Below, piece after piece: positions 45,786-58,500 of a stretch of DNA of 64,000 nt (position 1 is the first letter of the stretch; every line of letters begins with the position of its first letter). The DNA comes from Camillea tinctor. Lineage: Eukaryota > Ascomycota > Sordariomycetes > Xylariales > Xylariaceae. Made by a program: the position numbers and the translations under genes. A model generated the notes under the pieces. It saw only the letters and a program-made list of their open reading frames with translations, had not been told where the DNA came from and searched no databases. The stretch spans positions 1-64,000 of the forward strand of contig MU394090.1 in the NCBI GenBank assembly GCA_022578605.1, in the 5' to 3' direction.

Positions 45786-47858
45786 AGGCTACGGAAGAAT
45801 AAAAAATACCTGGAGATCAAAGCAGATCATGAGAGACGAAGCAGCCTTCACTATTACCTAGCAGGCAAGAAGGCATCAAATACCTGTGACGATTATAACA
45901 TTGTCTCATGGATGTACTATACACACCTATACATAAATAGGGTTGCCAAACGAGCGATCCAGTCGTCTTGTTTCAGGAAAAAGAACAATTATGATAAAAA
46001 TACAATTATTTGTGCCTATCTACCCAGGGAGCGTCCCTATTCCTGGCCCAATCTATGAACTAACACCTAAGTTGGTTAATACATATCTTAGATTCAGACG
46101 CTCCTGTGCTCTTGGACTTGTATACAAACGCGCGTGTAGAGCGCAGCCCTCGAGTCCTCTGCTTACATAGAGTAAATAATACAACAATCACTAGTGCAAC
46201 CCATGATAACAATATACTGGGACAAGACAGTCGCAAACTAAGGCGGAAACTATAGGATATATGCAGGCGAGATCATTGCAAGTGACGCATAAAGTTTCAA
46301 ACTTACCTAGGTTATCCAATTGGACATTGACATTGTTTAAAAAGAAATCAACCTTTGTTGTATATATTTCGCGTCATTCGTAAACCTAAAACATCGATGA
46401 AAGTTGAAGCAAGGGGAGGACCCGAGACGGCGGTGTAGGGTGACGTGAGAGACATGCCTAAGGAGGAATTCGGAGAGTGTAAGAAGATACACATTATCCG
46501 CCAGACAGTTTTAGATATACGACTCATTACTACTAAAGTACTGTCAGGATCATGACATAAACTGCACGTGGCAGTTCTACGGGACGTGCCATATGCCGGG
46601 AATGATAATATTAAGAAAGAGGGAAAGCAATGGGAAGGGAGAAGGAAGAAGTAAGGGACGAGGAAAAGTAAGGCATTGACCACTCAACCTTCTCTTTAAA
46701 AAAAGCCTCATCTACTCGCATCTCGATTGTCTCTCCAATTATGTCAATGTCATCTAAGTTAGAATAATGGTAATTCAGAAACATATGTACGCCAGTCTTA
46801 TTACCTATGCAGGTAGGTTATATTGTTTACGGTGCCCACATGCGAGCTCACATGTTATTTTCTGATCGGGGTTAGGGGTTGTGCTGACGACGAGGAAAGT
46901 CGTATGATGGTTTAATTAGATCTATCACGAACAGAGAAAAAACAACAGAAAATCAATGGAAGTAAATATTGTCTTTTCCCAATCCCCTCTCTATTCTATG
47001 CGTAGGATACATAACCCAATCAATTAATTACGTAGTCTACCCAGAGTGAGACAGGACCGAACCTATCTAGAGATAGTATGTTACACCCACCCATTGTGTG
47101 TAATTGATGTCTCAACTCTTTACTTTAACTATAATCTGTGGTCCCGAATACGCGTTTTTGACACATGCATGTATATTCGAAGAGGGGGGCTTCGTTTATA
47201 GATGCCCTCTAGATAGAATAAACGTTTCGTGTTACACCAGAACACTTCCACGTTCCATGTTACCTTGAGCTGGAAGGAGGGAAGGGGGGGCTGAGAAGAC
47301 AAGGGGAATACTATACGACTATAGACTCCCCAACCAGAGCGTGCAACAACACTTTCTTTCCGCGTTGGGCAACCCGAAGAAACATAAGCTAGCACAATAC
47401 GTAGGATTACCTGTAAGAAAAAGAACAAGAAGCAAATCACGACGATATCTCACCTTACCCTACCCTACTGCATACATCTACCCGGCATTTCCACCTCACC
47501 TCGGGCATTTGTTTCATGCCCCTCTAGATTCCCGGTCCAGCTTACTTACACCTCAGACGAACCCCTTCCCCCTAGAGGTAGATAGGGGGAAGGGGGGGGC
47601 GTGTATGAACATAAAACAAGATCAGACCAAAAGAAAGGTCCACACCCCCCTTCCCCTTCCCCTTCCCCCCTCCGCCCCCAACTATATCGACCCCAACCCC
47701 CCAGTCAGCAGTATAGCGTGTCATGTCAGAGAAATGTATGGTGGGGGGTTAGACAGGTAGGGCAGGGGAGGAGGATCAGATCCGGGGGTGACCTATGCTA
47801 GGCGAGTTGCGAGTGTTCATGCGGCAGGAGCACACGCACGAAAGGAGAAATGACCGAG

Positions 47859-47899
<41 letters not shown>

Positions 47900-49969
47900 G
47901 GGGGGACGGTGCAGGTTAGAACACACAGAGATAGAAAGAGAAAGAGGGGGGAGCAAGAAGAAGACACAGACAGGTGAATAGATAGTAAGAAGAGAAGAAA
48001 AAAAAGAAAGGGGGTGTGTAGGCTTATCTCTCTCGACAACCACAGCAGCAAGCGGTATACGGTTGGGTAGCAGTTCTCTGTAATCTATCAGATCATATTC
48101 TGCATCTCCTCGTTTTTTCTTTTCTTTTCTTTTCTCACGAGCTTTCTATGTATAGTTGTATACGACGCTACTTACTAACCAACCAACCTACCTTACCTAC
48201 CTACCCAGCTACCCCCCTACCTTGCCCTATACAATACCACGCACACACATTTTATTCTCGTTCCGTCTCGCATTATTATTTGCTAAGGAACAAAAAAGAA
48301 ACATGCGACGGCACATGCGCGCACATGCAGACACGCCGAAGCTTTACTCCTCCTCCTTCTTATTCATCAAGAAAAACCCAACTTCCCTTCACCCTCTCTC
48401 GTTCATTCCCGCAACCAAACCCAAACTTGCTGACAACCTCCACCCAAATTTCCTCTCTCTCTCATGTCATCTCCATCCATCCGTCATATCCCGTGCTAAG
48501 TACTTCCCTACCATCCCATAGTAATAACCCACACAAGCCAGTAATATCCCACTTATTACCAACTCCCTCCCCCAAGAAGTCTATTCCCTCTCCTTCCGTT
48601 TCTTTCTTCCCCCCTCCCCTTATAGTCTCAACCCCATAGACCATCCCGGATACGAAGGAACCTCAAGCTTACAACCACCCAGTCCAGAGTGAGTAATCAG
48701 ATTAGTAAGTGCCATCTCAAGAAACAGAGAAAATAAAAAAAGGGGGGAGGGAGGGGAAACAGAATCCAAAAAAAAAGAATCTTCAATCTCGTCCCATAAC
48801 CAATAACACGTCCTCTATATCTCTGTATTTCCCATCTTCTCCCATCCTCTCATTCGTTTCCCTTTCTCTTCCATAATCTCGTCTGAATCTGACTCATCGC
48901 CATCGTAAGATCGCAGACCGAAAAACAAAATTCAACAAGTTTTGCTGTCTGATTCGTGTGTAAAAATCGTTTCATCTTCTAGATTAACCTACCCTTCGTA
49001 GAATATTCGATTGCGCGCCACCAATCTTATCTTGCATGAAAAGAAAATACCATTTTCTTGTTTTAGAAACAATGAAGATTTGCCATTTCTCTCTCCCACA
49101 GCCACAAATCGGCAAAGGGGAGGAAAATTCGATTAAAGTATGGATTAAGTTCGGGATTTTCCCCTTTTCCCCTTCGCATCTGCAATTCAGATGGGTTTGT
49201 ACCTAGTAATTCCTATTCCTAGTGTTTGTCTGTTGACAATGATGATAAAAAAATAACTTTGAGATCCCCTCCTCCTCATGCTCCTTGAAGCAAACCCATG
49301 AAAAATAAATCAGTCGAGGTGAGGTATCATACAACAAAATGCGAGCTTATAGACTATAGCCGCCGAAAAACAAAAATATGCTCCCCACATCCCTTTTTTT
49401 CCCTCTCTCGCATTGCCATGAAAAAATCGCAAGCAATGAATCCCCCACCTTAAAAAAAAAAAACCACCTTTCCTTATGTGCTCATTACTCGTGAGGCGGA
49501 TAATCCATTTGATCGTCCTACGCCTTATGTGAAAAGAGAAAAAACTTTACACGCCAGAAACGCCTTTTTGAATAATTTTTTTTCGTTCATTCCCCGCTAA
49601 AACCCAAAATGCCATCATATGCATGGATTCCATGGTTCTTGAGTAGATAAATAATGCTCCATTTACTGACCCCGCGAAACTCCGCTGCAGTAAGCAACCC
49701 ATGGAGAGATGCAGATTCGTAGTTATATATAGTGAGATTCGTCTGGGGCGAGATAAAGAGCCGGAGACTGAGTTAGGTAGTCGGATTCCTTTGATTCGAT
49801 GAATGTTGTTTTTGACCTTTTTCGTTTTCGCAAGTGATGTTGGTTCAGGATAGTCGTCTGGGTCGTGGGGGAAGTGAGTTTTGTTGATTGTTAAATATCA
49901 AATGTCCAAGTGGTCACTGAGTTGAGAGGTTATAGTTTCGGATATAGGAGATTAGTCGTGATTTGTGTC
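45786..49969. other. 4.2-kb gene-free region with low-complexity tracts
   Basis: No conserved frame was found. It holds ACCTAGGT at 46305-46312, C-rich and G-rich simple tracts (47570-47780), a (GA)17 run (47863-47896), tandem CCTA/CCAA words (48177-48220) and a long plus-strand pyrimidine tract (about 48330-48640) that looks like a fungal 5' leader although no downstream frame follows. A 45-codon frame starting at ATG 49072 is unremarkable. It could carry the bHLH gene's 3' untranslated region or a non-coding transcript. Confidence 0.4.
47863..47896. repeat. GA dinucleotide microsatellite, 17 units
   Basis: Tandem GA units are seen directly, followed by a G-rich run. Confidence 0.95.
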
Positions 49970-51573
49970 CTATGAGTATCGTGGGTTGAATACAGCGGCT
50001 CCGTAAGCCTGAGGTTGCCAATTCGGACCGGGAGCTGCGCCAACCAATTGCTCGAAGGCGTGTAGTCTTCGGGCCAATTCTTCATTCTTCTGGGCCATCG
50101 AGCGATTCCTCCGCTCTAGCTGATGAATGTATTCGGTTGCCTTGGTGAGTACAGTGCCCTGAATCATTATTGGTTAGCTTATGTTCATTGGGAATAGAAG
50201 ATCTTCCTTCATAAACCACTCACTTTGCTCACTTTTGGTGCTGTTCTTGAAGCATTCACTGGAGAGTTCTCGCCATCGCCGTCCTCGGGGATGGCACGAA
50301 GAGAGGGGATCGCATCACGTAATTCCGCGATCTTGTCCTTCAGGTTGGTGCGGTACTTCCGCTCAATGTCGTTGTGTGCCGCCCGATCGCTGTTCTTGGG
50401 CTTCTCCTTCTTTTCTACCACTTCGGACGAGTTGGTGCGCGACGGCGCCGCTGGTCTGGAGATGGCGGCCTTGGCTCTGGGTTCAGGAGTGTTGCTCGTC
50501 GTGTCACTCATCGTCGTGGGGCTTTGGTTGATTTCAAAGCGGAAATCCATGCCTGCGGGTTGTCGGGCGTTGGCTTGTGCTGGAGCCTGGCCCGTGCCCA
50601 TAGCAATAGCAAGGAGTCTTTGTCGTTCGGGGTCGGTGAATGGTTGACTAACGTTCACGTAGTCCATATGAAAGCCGGGCTGCGGCGGTTCCCAGCTAAG
50701 AGGAGTAGAGTAGAGCCTTTCTCGAGGAGGGACCTCAGATGGCACGGGAGCAGCTTCGTTCTTAGATAGTTGATCAGCTAGGGCCATGGAAAATAGGTCA
50801 TCCTCATCCGACAGCGCGTGATCTAGAGCGCTATCGTCAATTAGATCGTTCGTCGGCGGGAGAGCCACCTTGTTCACGCTGCCGGGTCTCCCGACTGTCC
50901 TTGGCTTGGGAAGAGGATGAACTAGACCCGGCGATCTGACCTGTGCATCAGCCGACAACTCAGCGCCGTTCATCAGGAAATCCACGTCCTCCTCGTTTCT
51001 CCTTAAATATACGGGCGCAGAGTAGTTGGGACTTACGTGCTTGCTTGGAATGTCTTGCTCAAATAGCTGGTCTAGGCTCTCGTTGTCGCTGTCGAAACGA
51101 AGCCAGTAATCAGAGCAGTCCAAGGCTGAGGGGTCCTGGCTGAACTTGGACTTGACGTTGTCAGAGCACCGTCGCTTGCGCGGCTCCGACTTGCCGCCGA
51201 GCTTGTGCTTGTGGGAGTTAATGACGGGGGCTTCTAGAGACGAGGTAGAAGCGGGTGAATCAGCAGCAGTGCTGGGTGTCTGCAGTGACACGGAGGCTGA
51301 AGCGGAGTTCGCAAAGCTGGAATCGGCAGACCTGTCCACGTCGTCCCAGAAGCTGATATGCGAAAGTTGTTGAACGTAGTCTGCGGAGTTGTCGAAGAGG
51401 TTTTCAATAGCCTATAGAGTATCAGGACCAGTTGTAGCCCGGAGCTACACACACTCATATAGGAGTATATGGGTGGAGATGAGTGAGTATGCTCGAGGGT
51501 AGTGTTAAGTATCCCTCACCTTATCGTTGGCAGCTGGGTAGACGTCGATGTCCTGCATAACACCTGCATCCAT
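49970..51573 (-). CDS. bHLH leucine-zipper transcription factor, SREBP-like type
   Basis: Three exons on the minus strand: 51573-51520, 51411-50224 and 50158-49970 (introns 108 and 65 bp, phase 0). The product has 476 residues. Exon 1 codes for 18 residues (MDAGVMQDIDVYPAANDK). An acidic, Ser-rich N-terminal half with likely activation segments is followed by the basic region NDIERKYRTNLKDKIAELR (about 364-382). Its Tyr is the hallmark of SREBP-type bHLH factors. Exon 3 gives GTVLTKATEYIHQLERRNR and a zipper. There is no transmembrane segment, so it is not a membrane-tethered SREBP; it is closer to soluble Hms1/SrbB-like fungal factors acting on E-box or SRE-like sites. The exon 2 donor could be one of two nearby GTGAG sites, differing by two residues. 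Confidence 0.88.
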
Positions 51574-52801
51574 GACGAGTCCCAGAACAGGTTTCAGAGG
51601 CGACCAAAAGGTCTTATAATGAGTATGGATAGTAGGCTGGTTCCGTCCAGGCTAGAGTGGTAGTCTGTTATTTGGTTTGGATGTCCAACAGAGAAGACCC
51701 AAGGGTAGCAGATAGTATAATACTATTAAACAAGAGAGAGAGGTTGTCTAGCAACGTCTCACTCGAGCCTCGGTCTTGGCGAGTTTGGTAAATGGATTGG
51801 GTAACTTGGTAACTATCCGGTATAGGACAAGAAAGAGAGGGGACAAGATCTAATAGGGATGTAGTCAATACCAGATAATCGGAGGAGATATGAGAAGGCG
51901 ATCTCGGTAGAGAGGGGGGTGTGTGTGGTGGTGGTGGTGTGTGGCGTTGCAATGGTAAATTGCTGAATGCGGATCTGGTTTGTTCTGGTATTTTTTTTTT
52001 GGTATAGTTTGTGTGATTCGCTATGCTATGATAATGCAAAAGCAAAGATACCCCTTTTTTTTCTTCTTCTTTTTTTTTTTTCTTCTGTTCCTTTTTTTAG
52101 AAGGTGGCGATCTTAGATCGATGTGAGTTTTGGTTTGTATATGTGTGTGTTGGTTTGTTAGATGGGTTGGGTGTGTAAGTGGTGGTTTGTTTGTCTGTGT
52201 GTATAGTGTAAGTGTGTGTATAGAAGATGAATGATGATTATGATGTTGTTGTCAATGACGACGATGGTGGTTAGATTAAACCAGAAGGATGGATGATGGG
52301 ATGGAATGGAAAGTTGAACGATGTCGAACGAGCATTATAGGAACGGCAGATCCAAAAGGCAAGCAAGGAATAAGTATTAAAGAAATTCTCAATCGACGTT
52401 GGACATGGCCGGGCAACCGTCGGGCGGTCTCGGCCACTGTACATGGTTGCAAGCAGCAAGTATGGCCTGACACTTACTTCTGCCACGGAAAACTTGGCCC
52501 GATGGAGCAAATACAAATTCCGATGTTCGTTTTACGGAGCTCTCAGCGTGTTTCCACGGGATGACCCTGCGGCAAGGACACGCACACACAGACACCTTGT
52601 TCGTCTGTGTAGTGTATTATAGTGTGCGATGTACACATGCATATACACGTACATACAGAGTTACATGCCTTACACCTAACCTTTACACACTGACATTTAT
52701 TATTATTATGGGAAGTGGGAATCGTGGGATGCGCCGTAGTATTCCAGACACTTTGGCCAGAAGCGCGCGGGGAAAATAACAGCCTAGAAGTGGAGAGGGA
52801 A

Positions 52802-52828
52802 GGGTAAGGAGGGTAAGGAGGGTAAGGG
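52802..52828. repeat. GGGTAAGGA tandem repeat, three copies
   Basis: Three head-to-tail 9-bp units are seen directly, in G-rich surroundings. The unit is not the TTAGGG telomere repeat. Confidence 0.8.
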
Positions 52829-55565
52829 GGGGGGAGGGGTGTTGTAAGATATATCCTAGTAAAAAAAAGTAATAGGGTAAGGTAAAGAGAGAAAAAAAAG
52901 ATGGATGTAAGAGGGTAAGGGGGGGTGAAAATGTAAAGAGAGGAAGACGAGAAAAGAAAGAAGAGAAAGGGGTGTGTGAACAAGAAAAAAAACAGGGGGA
53001 CCTCTTACAAAGCGGAGATGTAAGGTAAGGGTAAGGTATCAACTCTGTTTTTTGGTTTCTTTTTTTTTTCTTTTTTACTTTCTTTTCTTTAACAAGTGAA
53101 AAAAAGAATTTGATTGGATATTTCTCATACATGTCCTTTAGGCCGGTACCGAAATTTCTACGGAGTTGTATTTGTGGCAGGTATTTCTCCAGCATTACAA
53201 GATTGGCACAAGGTGTAAGCGAAAGGTACCTTGATGGGGGGGGAGGGGGAAAAGGGAAGGGGGGTACGTTGTAAAAGAAAAGAAAAAAGGAAAAAGAAGC
53301 ATAAAAAATAGACACATGATCTAATACAACAACATTTACCAATTACCCGTATTTTCCCTTTAGACAAGAAAAATAAAAATAAAATCTTACCTAGGAGGGT
53401 ATAGGTAGCGAGTAGTAAAGTTGTATTGTACATATTAGATATGCAGTTCTATAGGCATTGGGTAGTGTTCACTACGACTAAAATAAAAAAGCAAAACAAA
53501 AAGGAAGAAAGGAAGAGAAGAAGAAAAAAAATAAGTGGACTTACAACAATGGCGTATGAATGGCCTACTCCCCCCAGGCGCAAATCAGCGGTATGTCGGA
53601 GACTCATCCATTGTGGTCTGACTTTTGCCGCGAAGCAATGTACATAGGAAAAAAAGAAAGAGCGAGAAAAAAAAAAAGTACCTACACTAGCGTAGTATAG
53701 TGTGCATAGCGTATTCTGTACATAGCGTAAAGAACATAACACAGCAGCCAGAGCACATTCAGAGGAAGGGGGAATTAGCTATGGAAGGAGGAAGGGAAGC
53801 TTTGAGGCCTGGATTCAACCTCTATTGTGGGGTTGAAATAAGTGACTTAAGGTAGAGATCAGGCCATATGCAAGGCTGAGAGGGGAATATCGTATGAGAA
53901 GCGCTTAGCAGCAGGGGTCTAGGGGGTGTAGTTGAGTGGATGATCGAGGTTCTGATTGGTCCGGTAAGCTTGCCACGGATAACAGTATAGTTTTGATTGG
54001 CTTAACCTTTACAGGGATGGCGTTTACCTATCACAGTTTAAAAGAAAAAAAAGAAAAAAAGAGGTCAAAGGGAAGTACACTAGAGGAGAAAATGCAAAAA
54101 AAAATCTTTTACTATATCTAGCAAATGCAAGGAGATCTACAAATACAACTATACGAATATACCACTATACCGCTATACCACTATAGCTCCAGGTTAAGTA
54201 CATGTGCTATGTACCGAGCGTGCATAAGGGAACGTCTAGCCTCGCTTTCGCCCCACCTGCCACCGTTGAATCCCGCCGAAAATGCAGCTAACTTAGCTAG
54301 TAAGCACGTGCTGTCAATGGATCCCACTGCCTTACTTTCCGTCTGTTCTGGCCTTCTTCCATGCTATAACTACCCCCCTACCCCTGTCCATGCCACCAAA
54401 TCCGATTTCTAGATCGTCTTGTTCCTTCTCTTGTCATGGTCCAGAACTACATGATCTCCCTTCTTATACAGATCTGTGACATTTGGGTATCTACCAGTTG
54501 GCACTTAGGTAACTTTGCAAGTCGTATTGCAAAAACATCAACTACGACTACTGGCACTACCTACTGCTGCTACTATATTACACCGGGTTGGCATGTTAGG
54601 TTACGTTCTCGCTAATAATTAAATTACCGCTTTGATTTGGTTTAATGTTGTATTCGGATAGCTGTTTATTTAGGTAATAAGAGTGTTGTTAGTAGGTCCC
54701 TTTTGATAATACCTAATATGAGTTTGATTGAAGCTAAGAAAACTTGAGTTGAGGACTATTTGTGGATATCTTTGTAATTACTAGGTTCTATAGGAGGTCG
54801 GTATCACATGTGAGAGAGAAAAAAAGAAGTAAAAAAAAAAAACCAGCATAACGCGTTTCTTGGATCGGTTATCTCTCGAACGCCAGAGCATACAAGATCG
54901 AGGTATCCTTTCTCTACGTAACAGAAAACGGCACATCATACCTCTCTGAATACCGTGTCTGCATCAGGAAGTGTCGTCAAGTTTGGGACCGACGATCCTT
55001 ACTCTCCTCCAGCAGGAGAGTCTGGAATGTGACAGAGAGAAAGAAACTTATCAACTTGGCTACTCTGGCCTGGCGGTTTCTAGGTTTCTAGGCTCTGTTG
55101 CGACGATCACTTCACTTTACTCTGGCTACCCGGCACTCGGCAGACCCGGGAGAGGGAGGGCTGTAGGCTTACTACAAGATACATCACAAACTGATGCTAG
55201 ATTCCCATGAGGATCGGATGGCAATCTCGAACCTCGCATTCATAATTCGTTTCTTGGCTTGGTAAGAACCACTTCGGATCTTGGTTGGTGGCCCAGATTG
55301 GATGCAAGTGTTCAGTCCCTGCATTGCTCGCAGCCGATAGGTAGGTACACTAGATAATATCTCATATTTCTCCCCCCACGTGCTGGGTATTTTGTATATT
55401 ATGGACGGCTTGGAGAAATTTACAGCCTTGCTGGGCAAGGGAGCCGAGTGCCCGAGACCGTTCCAGCCTTTCCAAAGATACTCAACCTCGCAGTTGCTTA
55501 CTGCTTGAATCCTTACCTGCGATCCGTAAGATCTACAAGATCCTCCAATGCTTGGGCCAAACGAA

Positions 55566-55578
55566 CCCCCCCCCCCCC
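55566..55578. repeat. C13 homopolymer
   Basis: A run of 13 C, seen directly. Confidence 0.85.
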
Positions 55579-58500
55579 AGGAGTCTAAACTACCCGCAGG
55601 ATGGCCGGCGCATACCGACAAACGCGCCCGGGCTCGTGGAGATGCAGCAATATCTCCGCGACAAGTATGAATCCCATGGGTATCTGTATAGCGAACATGG
55701 GAAAAAAGACTGGTAAGTAGATCTGCGTTGTCGCATGGGTTGTCGCAGATGAGAAGATCGACCTATAAGAACTTGCCCAATTCCGTTGGCGGGTCGTGAT
55801 CCGAGTTATCTCGATTCCTATAGGCCATCGGCCGCTCCCGACGGATGCAGGTGTCAGTGTGTAGGTGTTAACGGCACTCCCTCTATAGAAGGTATTATAG
55901 CGTGACATTGGCATTACGGGGGCCAGGGTGTGTTTGAACGGGAGCTATGGGGTATAGGGTCAACATTTTCCCTAGAATCAGCTGAGTTCGAGGCGAAGGG
56001 ATCCGGGAGACAGAGAACATTGAAGCTCTAGCTAGGCAGAGTGCCGGTTCCCGCCGGCGGGCTTCTCCTCCCTCTGTGCATTGCCCTGTGCTTCTCTAAT
56101 AAGCTTTCTCCGAAGGGCTGAACAGAGACTAGCACTAGGAGTAACGAGATGACGATTCAGGGACTTTTTGATTACTTCCTAAAAATACCATCGGACATTT
56201 ACGGGCATCCTCCTGTCTCGTGAAGGACGAGGCAGACTGGCGTGTAATTCGCTAACCTAGTTAGATAAGTGCAAAGTGCAGGTAGGGAGGGAGGGAGTGA
56301 GACAAAAGCAAGCAGTGAGATTGTTCAGCAGGACTCGGTTTTTCATGCGTACGGTACCCAAATATGCAGCGAATGAATAGGTGGGATAGAAAGTATCGTG
56401 AGTTTCGTTTTTTCTTTTTCTTTTCTTTTTTTTTTCCCTTTGAAGAGGGGGCGCGCTTACTTTGGGGCTGGGCTGCAAGCAGAGACCGTAGTAAACAGGT
56501 TTCGAGATCTCGCATGAACCTGCCGGAATCGTATGATGGCGATCTTGCCAAGGGTAAGGTCTCTGAATTAAGGGACGGCGACGGAAGATATTCCTAGTGA
56601 TCGATGAACACCCACCGACGGAATGTTGCCGCGAATGTATGTGATATGGAGGATGCCGCCGAATGTTGCCCCGGGAGCCAAATTCATAATCTTGGGGACT
56701 GTCCGTGTGTCGTCTCATTGCTATGACGTTCCCAAACGAACCATAGGTGAAGAAGGACGTTGAAGTGTATCATTGGTGTCTCACTGCATTGCGTCATGGG
56801 TTGCGTATAGTAATTTCAATATCAATCAAATACCAGCCTGTGATATTTCCTACGTTATACTATTGTGAGATAGAGTGGGCGCTTCGGTAGTCGTATTCGT
56901 ATCGATCGATGCCATCTCATGGAGGGGGAGAGGGGAAAGGAATATGGAGAGGGGAGTGAGGTGGTGGAGAATTTGGACGAGTATGGAAGAAAAAAAAAGA
57001 AAAATAATAGGGATGAGAAAGAAGGTGTTGTTGGTTTGTTAATTCAAAGAAAGGATTGGTTTAGCCTTAACTTTCCCATGCAGCCCAGGTGATTCATCTA
57101 ATCTAATCTTATCCGTATCCTTATCGGCCACTAAACCAAACATCTGAAAGCTACTAACCTAGGTACCTAGGTATTGAGCGTATGCTATTATAAAGTTAGT
57201 AGGTTTCATAGTCTACATTGAATTGACACTAATCAAGGAAGGGGGTAGATATAGAATTTCCTATTCTGAACCTTTACCATTCGCTTCAACAAGGGCAAAT
57301 GAGAAAAGGGTAAGTATCCCCGATGTGTTGCTGCAAAAATCGTACCAGATTAGGAAGAAAAGCTCCCCCTCCTTTAACAAACCTAACCTACAACTACATG
57401 AAAGCCAAAGGTACGTACCATTTAGAAGGGGGAGAAAATTAATAATATATAATAGGCTTATACATTATGTACAATACATGGGTGTGTACATGTAATACTA
57501 CGCGCAGCATATTAGTTGGTGTGTTAGTGTATGTAGTGTACTTACATATTTAGTCACGAAAGCTAATCCTTTAGAGGTCAAGTTCATCCCGGGACGGAGC
57601 CGAACGAAACCCTCCCTTATAAAAAAAAAAAGTCATGAAATTCGCAATTCATGGGTCACAATCCACAATCCGTAGTCCACCTCTTCTTTTATTTTTTATT
57701 TTATTATTATTATTATTATTTTCTTCCCACTTCATGTATGTGCGTTACAATCCGGTCGGGTCGATTAAACATTAGTTCTCTTTTCCCTACTTCTCCCGAG
57801 AATTCCCTTCTGGCGGCTCTACCCTAAACTCTACAAAGTAAGCTCTTCATTGCCACCGTCGTCACCATTCGTGAGCACGAGGGCGAAGTAACTCTAGTCG
57901 GGGCCACGGGGTCCCGTCGCCGTTGTCTTATTCTGATCCAGTGCTCTTCGCCCTCTTGTAATTGTCCATGACTCCATGAGGCGATTCGGATTCTCTTGTT
58001 TCTCGCCGGGCATATCACCGGGTGGCCATATCCTACCGAGTGGCCTGATTCTACGAGCGGTGTATTCTGTCTTTCTGACTCATGCGCAAAATTCCTTAAA
58101 CGCGCGTGCCGTTCTATCGGGCACTTTTCGAGGTCTTCTACAGTTATACGGGATCCTGTTTGTCACCGCCACCCGCCCCAAGGACCCCAAGCTTTGCCTC
58201 GATCCCGATGCTCGGTGTGGCCTGATTATCTACCATACCGAACTTTGACCGTCTGTTGTCTGTTTCCATCCCATTGTCGACATCGGTGATCGAACTCCTT
58301 AGTAGTATCATCTCTCTCACCCAGCTTACCTTACCTAAGGATCTGCCATCCTTAAACACAGTTCAACCTGTGGCGGTTTATGCTTAAGTTCTAACCAAAC
58401 ATCACCCCTGAATTGCACGTGTGAAAGATAAGATCCTCACTGCTGGGTCTCCTCCGCTCTGTTACAGACATGTCAGACATGTTACAATATTATTCCTCCT

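Noticed and set aside
47776..48051. Minus-strand frame rich in Ser and Leu
   Set aside because: It is the translation of the (GA)17 and neighbouring purine tracts.
48148..48639. Plus-strand frame of about 160 codons
   Set aside because: A pyrimidine-rich tract translated as Ser/Pro/Thr; no domain and no splice-linked continuation with family similarity.
52802..52828. Telomere-like repeat
   Set aside because: The unit is GGGTAAGGA, only three copies, not TTAGGG, and internal to the contig.
52683..53342. Minus-strand frame of 219 codons
   Set aside because: Runs of Phe, Ser, Leu and Lys come from purine/pyrimidine tracts; no recognised motif.
55184..55621. Minus-strand frame of 145 codons
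   Set aside because: Protein-like in places, but no family recognised and no exon partner; treated as chance.
57976..58289. Overlapping plus-strand frames near 58 kb
   Set aside because: Two frames of similar length over the same bases, neither with conserved motifs.
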